Below are positions 42,929-54,104 of a stretch of 64,000 nt of DNA, piece by piece. A program made the position numbers and the translations under genes. The stretch is taken from positions 558,001 to 622,000 of the forward strand of contig JACZZP010000016.1 of assembly GCA_015183035.1 (NCBI GenBank), in the 5' to 3' direction. A model generated the notes under the pieces. It was not told the origin of the DNA. It was given only the letters and a program-made list of their open reading frames with translations, and did not search any database. Position 1 is the stretch's first letter. The number at the start of each line of letters is the position of its first letter. This stretch comes from Meloidogyne chitwoodi (lineage: Eukaryota > Nematoda > Chromadorea > Rhabditida > Meloidogynidae).

Positions 42929-44257
42929 ATGGCATACCATAAAATAGACAAAGATAGTATAAGCTCCATCACAAATGCTTTGGATTTTTTTCAAATTCCT
43001 CCAACAAATGTGAGCATTTCATCAGCCAAAGTTTTTGAAATATTACCGAGCAATCCTCTCACGGATACTCCTTACCACTTTAAAATTCATTCTAGTCAAA
43101 ATTATATTGATTTATCAAAATGTTACTTATTTACTGAATTTCGAATTCGCAAAGAAAATGCAAATGGACAACTTGTAGATATTGTGTCAACTGACAATGT
43201 CGCCCCCATTCAATTAATCGGTCATACTTTTATAAATAATATGAGAATTAGTATAAATGGAAGAGAAGTTTTTAACTCAAACTCTTTAATGGCTTATAAA
43301 TCATACCTATCGCATGAACTAAGTTTTTCGAACGCAGCAAAAAATTCCCATTTAAATGTAGCAGGATATTATGGAGACTCTGGATTAAGTTTGGAATCGG
43401 GTGCAGGATACGAATCAAGAAAATCTCGTTTTGCTCAAAGTACAACAGCCCAGTTTATTTCGAAAATAGATGCAGATCTTTTTAATCAACCTTTATATTT
43501 AATTAATCACTGTGAAATTGATATAGAAATTCTTCCTAATGAATCTCGTTTTGTATTGATCTCACCACTAACTATAGCAGGACTTCCTCAAAATACTCGT
43601 TACCACTTTGAAGTAATTAACTGTAAACTTTATGTGAAGAAGGTGGACATTATGGATGGTCTAGCACTTGACATTGCTAAAAAGCTAGACATGAGACCTG
43701 CACGCTATGCTATAAGAAAAACAATGATGAAACCCTTATTTATTAGTCAAGGTCGATATGAATTCAATGCAAACCTATTTATGGATCAAATTCCTAGGAG
43801 AGTTATACTTGGTCTAGTCTCAAATACTGACTATGTTGGAACATTTCACAGAAGCCCTTTTAATTTTCAACCCTTTAATTTGAGAGAAATCAGTATAATT
43901 GCAAATGGTAGAAGTTATCCTCAAGCTTCCTATGATTTTGATTTTCCTAGTGGAAAATTTGCTAGAGCTTTTAATGATATGAATGAAGCAATAGGTTTTA
44001 CAAATTCCCTAGAAAGTAACGGAATATCTTTCGCACAATATGCTTACACCCACTGTATTTTCGTTTTTAATCTTACTAACAGCGGAGAAGATCAAAGCGG
44101 CCTTTTTGACTTAATTAGAAATGGAACAACCGCAGTTAACATAAAATTCAGTCAGCCTATACCAGATGGAGGAGTAATGTTAATTGTAATGGGTGAAGCA
44201 GACTCATTAATAATGTTAGATAAGAATCGAACAATAACCAGTGATACCACAATCTGA
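42929..44257 (+). CDS. Major capsid protein, double jelly-roll (outer)
   Basis: 442 residues, intact. HKIDKDSISSITNALDFF, PPTNVSIS, NYIDLSKCYLFTEF, FINNMRISINGREVFNSN, YLSHELSFS, and the C-terminal GLFDLIRNGTTAVNIKFSQPI ... VIVMGEADSLIMLDKNR line up with the inner copy throughout. It keeps a full ORF although neighbours are broken, so decay is recent or uneven. Confidence 0.92.
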   Translation: MAYHKIDKDSISSITNALDFFQIPPTNVSISSAKVFEILPSNPLTDTPYHFKIHSSQNYIDLSKCYLFTEFRIRKENANGQLVDIVSTDNVAPIQLIGHTFINNMRISINGREVFNSNSLMAYKSYLSHELSFSNAAKNSHLNVAGYYGDSGLSLESGAGYESRKSRFAQSTTAQFISKIDADLFNQPLYLINHCEIDIEILPNESRFVLISPLTIAGLPQNTRYHFEVINCKLYVKKVDIMDGLALDIAKKLDMRPARYAIRKTMMKPLFISQGRYEFNANLFMDQIPRRVILGLVSNTDYVGTFHRSPFNFQPFNLREISIIANGRSYPQASYDFDFPSGKFARAFNDMNEAIGFTNSLESNGISFAQYAYTHCIFVFNLTNSGEDQSGLFDLIRNGTTAVNIKFSQPIPDGGVMLIVMGEADSLIMLDKNRTITSDTTI

Positions 44258-44306
44258 TATTTTTATTAATTCATTTATAAAAGTTGTTTAAAATTTTAGA
44301 AATAAA

Positions 44307-44768
44307 ATGTTCTCCCTTCTTTTTTCCTTTATTTTTTTATTACGAGTTTTCCTTCCTATTACTTCTTTGACAGTTGAGTCAGAATTGCCAGAGTATTCCG
44401 AATATTTGCGTCAGATAGCCGAAAGACAAATAAAAACAAATATAAAGGAAGAAGTAACCACAAAATCTTTGATTAGTCCCTTTGCAAATTTTCCTTCTAT
44501 TCAATTATGTAAGGATGCTCCTACAACAAGCGAAAACTATTATAATCATGTCTATTGCTGGGTAATGTTACTTCTTTATACATTGCTTGTACTAAGTCTA
44601 ATAATATATCAATTACGATCGATTGTGTGGTTAGGGAATACTATCCCAAAAAGAAAAAATAAAAAAGATATTGAACTTGGTTTAATAGATGAACAGTCTA
44701 GAAATAACAAAAATATTGACAACAAATCCAAAGACGAACCAAATATTTCAAGGATGCTTACCATGTGA
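44307..44768 (+). CDS. Type I membrane protein (outer)
   Basis: 153 residues: signal peptide (MFSLLFSFIFLLRVFLPITS), an ectodomain of about 70 residues, a transmembrane helix (WVMLLLYTLLVLSLIIYQL, about 92-110) and a basic, Lys/Asn-rich cytoplasmic tail. Its end overlaps the start of the protease by 80 bases in another frame. Same order and topology as 41118-41399, so probably a counterpart although sequences are not clearly alike. Confidence 0.6.
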   Translation: MFSLLFSFIFLLRVFLPITSLTVESELPEYSEYLRQIAERQIKTNIKEEVTTKSLISPFANFPSIQLCKDAPTTSENYYNHVYCWVMLLLYTLLVLSLIIYQLRSIVWLGNTIPKRKNKKDIELGLIDEQSRNNKNIDNKSKDEPNISRMLTM

Positions 44769-45156
44769 TAAAATACCCAATATAAATTGTATAAGATATC
44801 CTGCGGCGTTTGTATTGAATTTGGACCCTCATCAGTCAGGAGGATCACATTGGGTGTCTATTTTTGCAGAAGGAAAAGAAAGATGTGTATATTATTATGA
44901 TAGTTTGACACTTTTTAATATTCAAAAATCAAAAGATGGATGTATAATAAATAATTTTCTTGAAAATTTCCCACAAATAATTAGAAATTGTAAACCTTAC
45001 CAATCCCCTTTATCTAATACATGTGCTCACCATTGTATTTGTTTTATTTATTTTCTCTCACAAAATTGTACATTTAATCAATATCTTAAAATACTAGAAA
45101 AAGAGCATAACCCAGATTTATTTGTTAAAAAGATTGTTAATAAAATGCTTAAATAA
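44689..45156 (+). CDS. Adenain-type capsid protease (outer)
   Basis: 155 residues, intact. GGSHWVSIFAEG (His), VYYYDSL (Asp), PYQSPLSNTCAHHCICF (Gln, Cys), the same triad spacing as the inner protease. It starts within the membrane protein gene. Confidence 0.9.
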   Translation: MNSLEITKILTTNPKTNQIFQGCLPCDKIPNINCIRYPAAFVLNLDPHQSGGSHWVSIFAEGKERCVYYYDSLTLFNIQKSKDGCIINNFLENFPQIIRNCKPYQSPLSNTCAHHCICFIYFLSQNCTFNQYLKILEKEHNPDLFVKKIVNKMLK

Positions 45157-45169
45157 TTTTCTTATTTTA

Positions 45170-45700
45170 TTTTTTCTCGAAATGTCCAGATGTTAATTTA
45201 ATCTAATATTTAGGTTTTAACCTTTTTAAGTTATAGAATAAGAGCAATTAAATTTAAAATAAATATGACCACTAAGATGTTATTAAAAGGAAAAAAATTT
45301 CCTAATATAATTAGATTTAACCTTTCGGATGAGTATAAAGAGAATGTAAATTAATGACCTTTGCAGGCCAGATGTTTTAATAATTTAACCTTTCGAAAAT
45401 TTTAAATGTAATTATTGCGAAAAGGTCAAAATGTCATTAAAATTTTTTAGGATAATAAGATTTTTAAATATAATTGAGTTTTACGACATTTTGCAAGTCC
45501 AGATGTTATTAATATTGTATTTATTTAACCTTTTTGGAAAAATAAAAGCATTTATTTTAAATTTAATTACACTAAAAATTAAAATTTATTATTGTTTAAT
45601 TTTGAAAGGTCAAGATGTATAAATTGGAATATTTTTTTAAAGATAATTGAATTTTACGACATTTTTAAGCCCAGCTGTCTAATTTTAAGGTGTACTAAAA
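45170..45700. repeat. Degenerate tandem repeats after the outer protease
   Basis: Several diverged copies of a block containing CCAGATGTT, TTAACCTTT and TTTTACGACATTTT, spaced roughly 100-130 bases. No coding function seen. Confidence 0.5.
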
Positions 45701-45803
45701 TATGCCATTTTTTGTAAAATTATATCCTTTTTTCATTTTTATAAAAAATAATTATAAGTAAATATTTTTAGTTCAGATAGATTTTATTTATTAAAAGAGA
45801 ACA

Positions 45804-46259
45804 ATGAACCATTATCCTGAAAAACGTGCAACATTAAACGAACAATCTCTTGAATTTTTATTTGAAAATATTCTATCATTGAATGATCATCTCCCTAAAT
45901 TACAACAAGAAATACAGACAATATGTGTTAAAAATGAACCGGAGATAATTGTTGCAACACCTATTCCATTAAATCGTTGGATATATTCTAGATATTTAAT
46001 CAAGGTATTTTAATTTTATATTATGAAATCAATTATTAATTTAGATAAATAATCCTCGTTGGCATTTTGAACGTAATAAAGAGAAAAACTACAAATTTAA
46101 AAACTATAGATGTTGCAAAACATTTTACAATGACAATCGTTTTAAAAACAGAAAATTCAACAGAAGGTGTTATAAATGTGGTGTGATTTGGCGTTTAAAA
46201 AATAATAACGGACGTAGAAGACACATGTGTTTTGAAAAATATAGCCGACCATTTTGATA
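45804..46259 (+). pseudogene. Truncated duplicate of the PolB N-terminal/zinc-ribbon region (outer)
   Basis: Exon 1 (KRATLNEQSLEFLFENILSLN) resembles the start of the full polymerase (KRAKLTTERSLAFLIENILNAS). After an intron that starts the next exon with INNP in both genes, it jumps to zinc-ribbon residues (YRCCKTFYN, RCYKCGVIWRL, GRRRHMCFEKY) like those at 48.1-48.3 kb, then stops. The exonuclease and polymerase domains are missing. The following 46311-46668 also matches the sequence after the full gene. It could be a retained zinc-ribbon protein or a dead duplicate. Confidence 0.65.
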
Positions 46260-46310
46260 TGATTTTTACACTCATAGATATCTTTATTATGTAATTTTTA
46301 TTTTTGTTAT

Positions 46311-46668
46311 TAATAAATAGAAGATACAATTTTGAAAAAATTAATGATTAGAAGATGTCATTTTTAGGGGTAAAAATGCATAATTAAGGAAAAGAAGATA
46401 AAATTTTAAAAAAATTAACAACTAGAAAATAACTTTTTATTTAAGAAAATAATAATTAACAAAAATAAGATGAAATTTATAAAATATTAGTTTAGAGAAG
46501 ATGTCAGTTTTAGGGGTAAAAATGCAATATTAATGAAAAGAAGATACAATTGTAAAATAATTAAGGAAAAGAAGATGAAATTTACATTTTTTTGCCTATT
46601 TTCGATGAAAAAATACATATTTTTATAGTATATGCGTGTGAAATATATTCGCACGAAAAAATCACCAG
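46311..46668. repeat. Copy A of a 3'-flank repeat with a hairpin
   Basis: Closely matches 51206-51560, including repeated AGAAGATACAATTTTG words, GATGTC.TTTTTAGGGGTAAAAATGC, and a hairpin CGTGTGAA-tata-TTCGCACG. Confidence 0.8.
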
Positions 46669-46801
46669 CAGTTTATATGCACTTGTGGTTTTTACTTTTT
46701 TTGCAAAAAGACTAGATTTTTTTATTACACTGAACTTTTTATTTTTAGTTAATATTTTTAATTAGAAATACTGGGAAAAATGAATGGATAACTAAAAAAT
46801 G

Positions 46802-46829
46802 GGCGTGGCTTAAAAATAGTATAAAAGTC
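46802..46829 (+). promoter_or_regulatory. GGCGTGGC plus TATAAAAG, polymerase promoter candidate
   Basis: GGCGTGGC at 46802-46809 is followed by AGTATAAAAGTC (about 46818-46829), about 100 bases before the PolB start. The GC word is shared with 12446-12453. Promoter function is inference. Confidence 0.4.
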
Positions 46830-46927
46830 GAAGATTTTAACAAAAATATTTCATTCTTTAAATTTTTATTTATTTTCTTATTTATTGTTTATTTATATTA
46901 TATAAATTTTAGAATTAATTTTATAAA

Positions 46928-49900
46928 ATGAGTCCTCCTCCAACTAAACGAGCAAAATTAACTACAGAACGATCTCTTGCCTTTTTAATCGAAAATATTT
47001 TAAATGCTTCTAATGGTGAACTACCCCTTATAAATTTACAACAACAACAATATGTTCAAGAAGGTCAAGGAAAATCACCTGAAAGTTACGTTACAAAACT
47101 AAGCAAGTTCAACATAATAAAAAATTCCGATACACCAAGTGTAGTACAAAATTTCAAATTAATGAAGTACCAGCAGATCCAGAAGACCTTTTAAGTGGAA
47201 TATTTCAACACTGCGTCGATGCAGCATTAGAAGAATGTCGTGAAAGGGGAGATAACCCAGATCAGCTAGGATGTGTCATCACCAGTGAATTACTTGAACC
47301 TGATGTTTGGATACCAATCAGGGAGATTACAGACAACACAGTGGACACTATACTAAACCAATTTCTTAAAGTTGGTCAAAGCAAAAAACAACAAGGAGTC
47401 ACACTATGGGGAAAACCTTTCGAGATTACAGTGACAACAGTAGATACCAAGAATGAAAAAGACAAAGATAAAATTGTAGGAGGAGCAAGAGGAAAACTTG
47501 CACCAGTACATCATCGCATCAGTTCACAATGTCTAATCAAGGTTTTTTATATTTACAAATAAATAATTTTTAATTTTAGATAAATAATCCCGATGATATG
47601 AATCATTGTTTATTCTTTGCTCTTCAAGCAACACTAGTTTCCAATATTTATGAATTTACACGTTCTCAATTTTATGATTATATGCATGGCCGTTATGGAT
47701 CAAGAAATCAATTTAGAAATGAAACACACCATCTTATGAATCAAGTATTTGCTCCTTTTGGTCGTCACGAGTATGCAGCAGAAAAATGGGTGAAGCCAGT
47801 CGTTGAATACTGGAACAACATATACAAAGGCAAATTTATCTTCAAAGTCTTTATTTTTGGAGCATCTGGTCATTATAAACCAATTTTTAAATATGGTCCT
47901 GAAAAGTTTGATACACCCATAATTATTCATTATGACAACAATCATTTTGATGGAGTTCAAAAAGCTGGAAATTTATTTGGATACCCCTATTGTTTTTCAT
48001 GTGAAACAATATATCGTCATGCTCAAGAACATTCAACTAAATGTCTCTCTCGTTGTTTAAAATGTTCTCGTATAGGACCGACTTTTCCGTGCAAAGAAGA
48101 GAACAATTACAATCTTAAATGCAGAGGATGCTGCAAATTATTTTACAATGCAAATTGTTACCAGCATCATTTAAACAGTGGATTTTGCTATAATTCAAAA
48201 CAGTGTGAAAAATGTGGAGAAATTTATCGTGTAAGCAATAACACTAAGAATGGACGTAGAGGACATGTCTGCTTTGAAAAATATTGTGGACGCTGTGACG
48301 ATTACCATGATCCTAAAAGAGGGTGCTACATCAAACCTCTCAAACCAAAACAACAAACTCCATATCGACTTGTTTCCTTTGATTTGGAAACCATGCAACA
48401 TAAAATTATAGATCCTTCAAAACAACAAAGACTTCATGAGCCTAATTTTATTGCAGCAAAAATTGTATGTCCAAGCTGTATAACAAACGGTGAATGGAAA
48501 AGAAGTTTAAAAAACAAATTTTGCAAAGTTTGTGGACCCCATCGTACTATTACCTTCTCTCACCGATCATATAACAACACTGAAACAGATAAAAAAATTA
48601 TTTCTCAAATCCTTTAAAGGATTTCGCAAAATGGATATTATATGACTTGCCAAACAACTATGAAACATATGTTTATTCACATTTTGGAGGCCGTTTTGAT
48701 ATGGTGCTTGTCTTCAAAGAATTATTCAATGAGAAACTCAATCCAGAATTAATAATGAAAGGCAACAAATTATATGAAATGAAAGTAAAGAAGCGCCAAA
48801 ATTTGAATCCGAATATAGTCTTTCGAGACTCTTACAATTTAATGCCAATGGGCTTAGCTGCATTGGTACCAACATTTGGATTACAAGTAGAAGACAAGCC
48901 ATTTTTTCCTCATTTGGCTAATCAACCCGAGAATTATGGAAAGATAATATATCCTACAAAAGAAGAGTATATGGCAAATGGAATGATGCCTTCAAAAAAG
49001 AAGGAATTTGATAATTGGTATGATGAAAATAAAACAACACCATTCCTATTAGACGAAGCCTTAGCAAGTTATTGTACAAATGATGTAGAAATATTAATGT
49101 GCGCTTTAATCGATTTTCAAAATGAATTTTATGAAACAACAAGTAGTTCAGAACATGAAGGAATTGATGTATTAAAAGAATGTATGACAATTGCAAGTTC
49201 CTGTATGAAACATTTTCGACTAAATCACTTAAAAGAAGACCATCTAGCCATTGTGCCTGAAAGAGGATATGAAAATGCTGAAAACCAAAGTCTTTTGGCT
49301 TTGAAGTTCTTCCAATGGTATTCAGAGAAAAACAACGTCGAAATACAAACAGCTCATTGGAAAGGAGAAAAGAAAGTTGGAAATTTTAAATTAGATGGTT
49401 GGATTGAAGAGCAGCAATTAGCAATAGAAGTTAATGGATGTGGATGGCACGGCTGCCCAAAGAAAGGATGCTACCCTGGTGAAAATATGATGCTACCTAA
49501 TGGTTTGACAGCTGGAAAACAACGAGAGAAAGATAAGAAAAGATTAGATTTTATTCGAACTCAAGTGCCAAGAGTGGATGTATACTGGGAATGTGATATA
49601 AGAAGAATGATAGAAAGAGATAGAGAAATGAAGAAGAAATTTGACAATTATTTGGATGAAGGCCCATTAGAAATAAGAGGCTGTTTCTTTGGAGGGCGCA
49701 CAGGCCCATTAAAACTTTATCATGAAGCAAAGCATGGCGAGAAGATTTCATATTTAGATGTAACATCATTGTACCCCTACACAAATTTCAATACAAAATA
49801 TCCAATTGGACATCCTAAAGTCCATACACTTAATGAAGATGTACATTGGACAAAAGCAGCAGACAATCCTTATTCCTTCTCATTAATGAAGGTTTTCGTC

Positions 49901-51147
49901 ATACCACCAAGAAAGATCGACATACCAATTCTTCCTGTAAAATTAGATGAACGACTACTTTTTCCTCTCTGTGCAAAATGCTCCAAAACACACCCAAAAG
50001 GTGGAATCAATGAAAACTACAGCTGTCGGCATAATGATAGAGAAAGAGGATGGGTCAGCAGTTGCACTTCAATTGAACTAAATGCAGCTTTAGAAGAAGG
50101 CTATATTGTTACCAAACTTTATAGAGTATTGGAATACACAGAAACAGACGACGAGCTTTTTAGACCTTATATGAGAGAATTTTTAGCGCAAAAGATACAT
50201 GCATCAGGCTTTGATGAAGAAATAAGAGGAAATGGAGAAAAAGAAGAAAATTTTGTAAAAGAATGCTTTGAAAAATTTGGAATCAAAATTGAAATTGAAA
50301 AGATGACACCTAATAAAGGAAAAAGAGCTATAGCAAAACTGGCTGTAAATAATTTATGGGGGAGATTTTCGTTAAGAAATCATGGACTAGCACAAACACT
50401 TATTACCGATGACCCAGCAGAATTAATAGAATTTCTAAACAACAGATCGATTGATGTTGCAGCATTAGATGAACTTACTAAAGATACAACAATGATTCGC
50501 TATGTAAAGAAGAAGGAGTGGGTTGAAGAACACGATTCTTCCAACGTTGTGATATCTCTATGGACTACGTCCGCAGCACGCTTGCATCTACTTAAATTAA
50601 TGCAAAAAGTTGTGAGGACACCCGGTTGTACGCTTCTTTACACAGGTATTTATAATATAATTTATAAAATTTATTTTAAACTTTAGACACCGACTCCCTT
50701 ATATTTGCTCACCCTGAAAACAACAACCCATTAGAAATTGGACCTCATCTAGGTGACCTGACGGATGAGTATCCCGAACATGATATTCTCGAGTATTGTA
50801 GTGGAGGTGCCAAACAGTACGGACTAAAGCTCAGAAGGAAAAATGGAAGTGTCAGCGAACCGGAATATGTTTTGAAGGTCAGAGGAATTACATTAAACTA
50901 TGACGTCATCAACAATCAAGGACTTAGGTACGAAACATTTAAAGAATCAGTTCATAATTTTATAAATAATAATGGTGATTTAGATCCAATTTTTATTGTT
51001 TACCCAAACTTTTTAAAACCTTCTATTAAAAGTAGTTCTGTTATCTCCCAGCCTTTTCATAAAAATTATAAACCTTTCATAGGCAAAGGTATTATTCGCC
51101 CTAGTGATTTTACTGTTCTAGATTATGGCTTTGTTAAAAATATTTAA
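46928..51147 (+). pseudogene. Protein-primed DNA polymerase B of outer Polinton, frameshifted
   Basis: Order: N terminus (PPPTKRAKLTTERSL), conserved N-terminal domain (DVWIPIREI), zinc ribbons (FSCETIY, CLKC, CRGCCKLFY, CEKCGEIYRV, CGRCDDYH), exonuclease motifs (SFDLETM, SHFGGRFDMVLV, YCTNDVEIL), an HNH-like/restriction-like insert with VNGCGWHGC, motif A (LDVTSLYP), motif B (KLAVNNLWGRFS) and motif C split by an intron (LLYT-DTDSL). Frame changes occur near 47.15 kb and near 48.59 kb, so the protein is probably not made whole. About 1,300 residues including all domains, typical of Polinton polymerases. It stands right of the capsid block, opposite to the inner element. Confidence 0.87.
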
Positions 51148-51205
51148 TTGTTTTCATCATTTTTCTTATTTATTTTTTACTTTTTACAAATTTATTTTTA
51201 ATAAT

Positions 51206-51560
51206 AATAAATAGAAGATACAATTTTGAAAAAATTAAGGATTAGAAGATGTCGTTTTTAGGGGTAAAAATGCGATATTAAGGAAAAGAAGATACAATTT
51301 TGAAAAAATTAACAAATAGAAGAATAATTTTTATTTAAAAAATTACAATTAACAAAAAGAAGATAAAATTTAGAAAATATTAAGAATTAGAAGAGATCGT
51401 TTTTAGGGGTAAAAGTGCATAATTAATGAGAAGAAGATACAATTTTAAAATAATTAATGAAAAGAAGATGAAATTTACAATTTTTGCCTATTTTTGATGA
51501 AAAAATAAATATTTTTATAGTATATGCGTGTGAAATATATTCGCACGAAAAAATCACCAC
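51206..51560. repeat. Copy B of the 3'-flank repeat with a hairpin
   Basis: Match of 46311-46668. It lies between convergent PolB and PAZ genes; the PAZ stop (51554-51556) falls at its right edge, beside the CGTGTGAA/TTCGCACG hairpin, which might help end transcripts. Confidence 0.8.
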
Positions 51561-52117
51561 CCGTTTAAATAAGTTAAATCGTTTTGAGATTGACTGAATT
51601 TTCTTCCAACATAACATAACTCTTCATCATAATCTGATAATGGCACAGGAGTTGTTACATCAAATTCTCTTGGTGATTCTTCTGAAGATGTTTTACTTTT
51701 ATCTTTGAAATAATTTTCTAGCCATTTATTAAAATCTGTCTTTTCTTCATCTACAAGTTGTAAAAGCTCAATAGGATAGTATCTGTCTTCACCTTTTGTA
51801 AAGTGTTCAATTACACAGTGATGATAAGGATAGTTGAGTCTGATACGATGACGAGAATAAAAATGAGCAGCAACACTGATATTGAATGGACGAGATAGTC
51901 GACCATATGCTTGTAAAACATCAGATCCTTGTTTACTCAAATCATCAAAGAATAAGGTCTTGTTTAAATCATTATGATCAGTATATGTTGTACGAAGTTT
52001 TTTGCCTTTTAATTCTTTTAAAATTTTTTCTCTATTTATCGGATGATTGAGCATATCTCGTAGTGATTTTTTATTACATTTTAGAATTTTTGCAAATTCA
52101 TCAATAAGGAGAGCCAT
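51554..52117 (-). CDS. PAZ-domain protein without PIWI (outer)
   Basis: Single exon, 187 residues. LKGKKLRTTYTDHNDLNKTLFFDDLSK, FNISVAAHFYSRHRIRLNYPYH, CVIEHFT, DRYYPIELLQLVDEE form a PAZ domain as in Argonautes, preceded by the short linker found before PAZ (EFAKILKCN ... REKILKELKG). The C-terminal part (SSEESPREFD ...) is acidic and has no MID/PIWI. Quite different from the inner PAZ (RQYFYVRHRVDLYLPNLP), so the two probably come from different Argonaute lineages or an old split. A role in binding small-RNA ends is inference. Intact although much of the element is decayed. Confidence 0.82.
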   Translation of the reverse strand: MALLIDEFAKILKCNKKSLRDMLNHPINREKILKELKGKKLRTTYTDHNDLNKTLFFDDLSKQGSDVLQAYGRLSRPFNISVAAHFYSRHRIRLNYPYHHCVIEHFTKGEDRYYPIELLQLVDEEKTDFNKWLENYFKDKSKTSSEESPREFDVTTPVPLSDYDEELCYVGRKFSQSQNDLTYLNGW

Positions 52118-52317
52118 TTGAAAGTAAATATTTTTAAAAAAGATGAATATTTTTAAGAATGATTTTTAAAATTTAAAGGATTTCTATAATTCCTTACACC
52201 TTACACCTTCAACCTCAACTAAATTCTGCAGACCATCTAATTTAAGAATACCCCCTCCCCTCCATCCATATTCTGTTTCCTTCATTTTCTTTAAATCATT
52301 TCTGAAATTATATAAAA

Positions 52318-52660
52318 ATGAACAATCAAGAGTTTAATCCACAAATTCCTCCTCCATCTATTCCTGAACCAATGCTTTCTGAACCACCCATGGCTTATCA
52401 AGAACAACTATGGAAACTAGTAAAAGGAAAAACTGTTTTACAATATCATCTCTGCTATGGTTTATTATTCTTATATTTAAATTTATTTAATAATTTTAGA
52501 ATGTCAAGATCGACTTTTCCATACAAATGACAAGGTGATGCGCAATGGAGATAAAGTGATAATCAAAATAGAATTATGCAATAAATGTGTAAAGGACAAC
52601 TGCTTTGCCACAGATTTACTTACAAACAAGAAGCCGAAGAATTTTGATAAATATAAATAA
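52318..52660 (+). CDS. Zinc-ribbon protein (outer)
   Basis: Two exons (52318-52459, 52500-52660) join in frame to 100 residues. Pro-rich N terminus (PQIPPPSIPEPM), then HLCYECQDR ... IKIELCNKCVKD, two CxxC pairs forming a probable zinc ribbon. Homologous to the HLCNSCKDHH ... ISVEMC region of the inner protein at 26110-27561. Divergent from the PAZ gene; the start lies right after TATATAAA. Confidence 0.6.
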
Positions 52661-53597
52661 AAAATAATTATTCACTTATGTAAACTTTTAATTTGAAATA
52701 AAATTTAATTTAAAAATTTTTATTTTTGTTTTACCCTTTTATCTTTTTTCCCGCTTTTCCACTATTCTTTCTTTTAAAAACATCTGGCCTTTTTATTTTT
52801 TGGTAATTAAAGAAAGAGATTGTCTTCGAGATAACGATCTTAAATTTGAATATTTGAATGGACTAGAAAGAGAAGATATAATTAGCAAAGGGCGGAAATA
52901 ATAAACAATGCGAAAAACAATGTTGCATCAGATAATATGTCAGTTTTTCTTTTTTTCACACATTTTTATAATGTTAATTTTTAATAAAATAATATTTTTT
53001 AAAAATATTTTTAGAATATTTTTATTTAAATTAAATTGCTATATTGGCATAACGTAAAACGTTCAAAAAACGTGTTTTTTTAGCGTAGTAGGAAGAGTCT
53101 AGTGCGACTTTTAGGATGACTATTTTAGACTTTTTGGTATTATTTTTGACTTTTTTGTGCTTTTTCAAGATATTTATGCCTAAAAATCAGAAAAATTTAT
53201 AAAAAGTTGGAAAACTTCTTAAGTTTAAACAATTTTTCAATTTTTCTTTCAACTTTTCTTAAAAATAAAAAAAATTTATCTGGCATTTTGTCAATTTTTT
53301 CTTTGTGACATTTTGTCACTTTGTCGCTTACTGACATTTTTTCATAAGAAACGAATGCTTTACTAAGCCAATTTTGAGAAATATTTAATCTAATCTGCGT
53401 TTATAATTTAAAAATGACCAAAAAATGACTAGTATTTTTTGTTTTGACCTATTTAGATTAAAAAATTTATTTTATACACATTTTTGTATTTTAAACTTGA
53501 TTTTTTGTGACTTTTTTGTGACTATTTTGGTGACTATTTTGGATTTTTAGTGACTATTTTAGGCGACTATTTTGCAATTTTATTTTGACTATTTTTT
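52661..53597. other. AT-rich region, no gene seen
   Basis: Contains many TTTTGACT/GTGACTATTTT words (53100-53590) that look like degenerate simple repeats. No ORF is supported. Confidence 0.5.
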
Positions 53598-54104
53598 TGC
53601 AACCAATAACTTAGGTCACAATATTTATTGCAACCAATAATTTAGGTCACAATAGTTATAATAAAATGCAACCAATAACTTAGGTCACAATTTTTATTGC
53701 AACCAGTAATTTAGGTCACAATAGTTATAATAAAATGCAACCAATAACTTAGGTCACAATATTTATTGCAACCAATAATTTAGGTCACAATAGTTATAAT
53801 AAAATGCAACCAATAACTTAGGTCACAATTTTTATTGCAACCAGTAATTTAGGTCACAATAGTTATAATAAAATGCAACCAATAACTTAGGTCACAATTT
53901 TTATTGCAACCAGTAATTTAGGTCACAATAGTTATAATAAAATGCAACCAATAACTTAGGTCACAATTTTTATTGCAACCAGTAATTTAGGTCACAATAG
54001 TTATAATAAAATGCAACCAATAACTTAGGTCACAATTTTTATTGCAACCAGTAATTTAGGTCACAATAGTTATAATAAAATGCAACCAATAACTTAGGTC
54101 ACAA
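53598..54104 (+). repeat. Minisatellite, 69-bp unit, about 7.3 copies
   Basis: Each unit contains two similar halves with TGCAACCAATAACTTAGGTC and TGCAACCAGTAATTTAGGTC, followed by CACAATAGTTATAATAAAA. Copies are almost identical. Confidence 0.92.
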
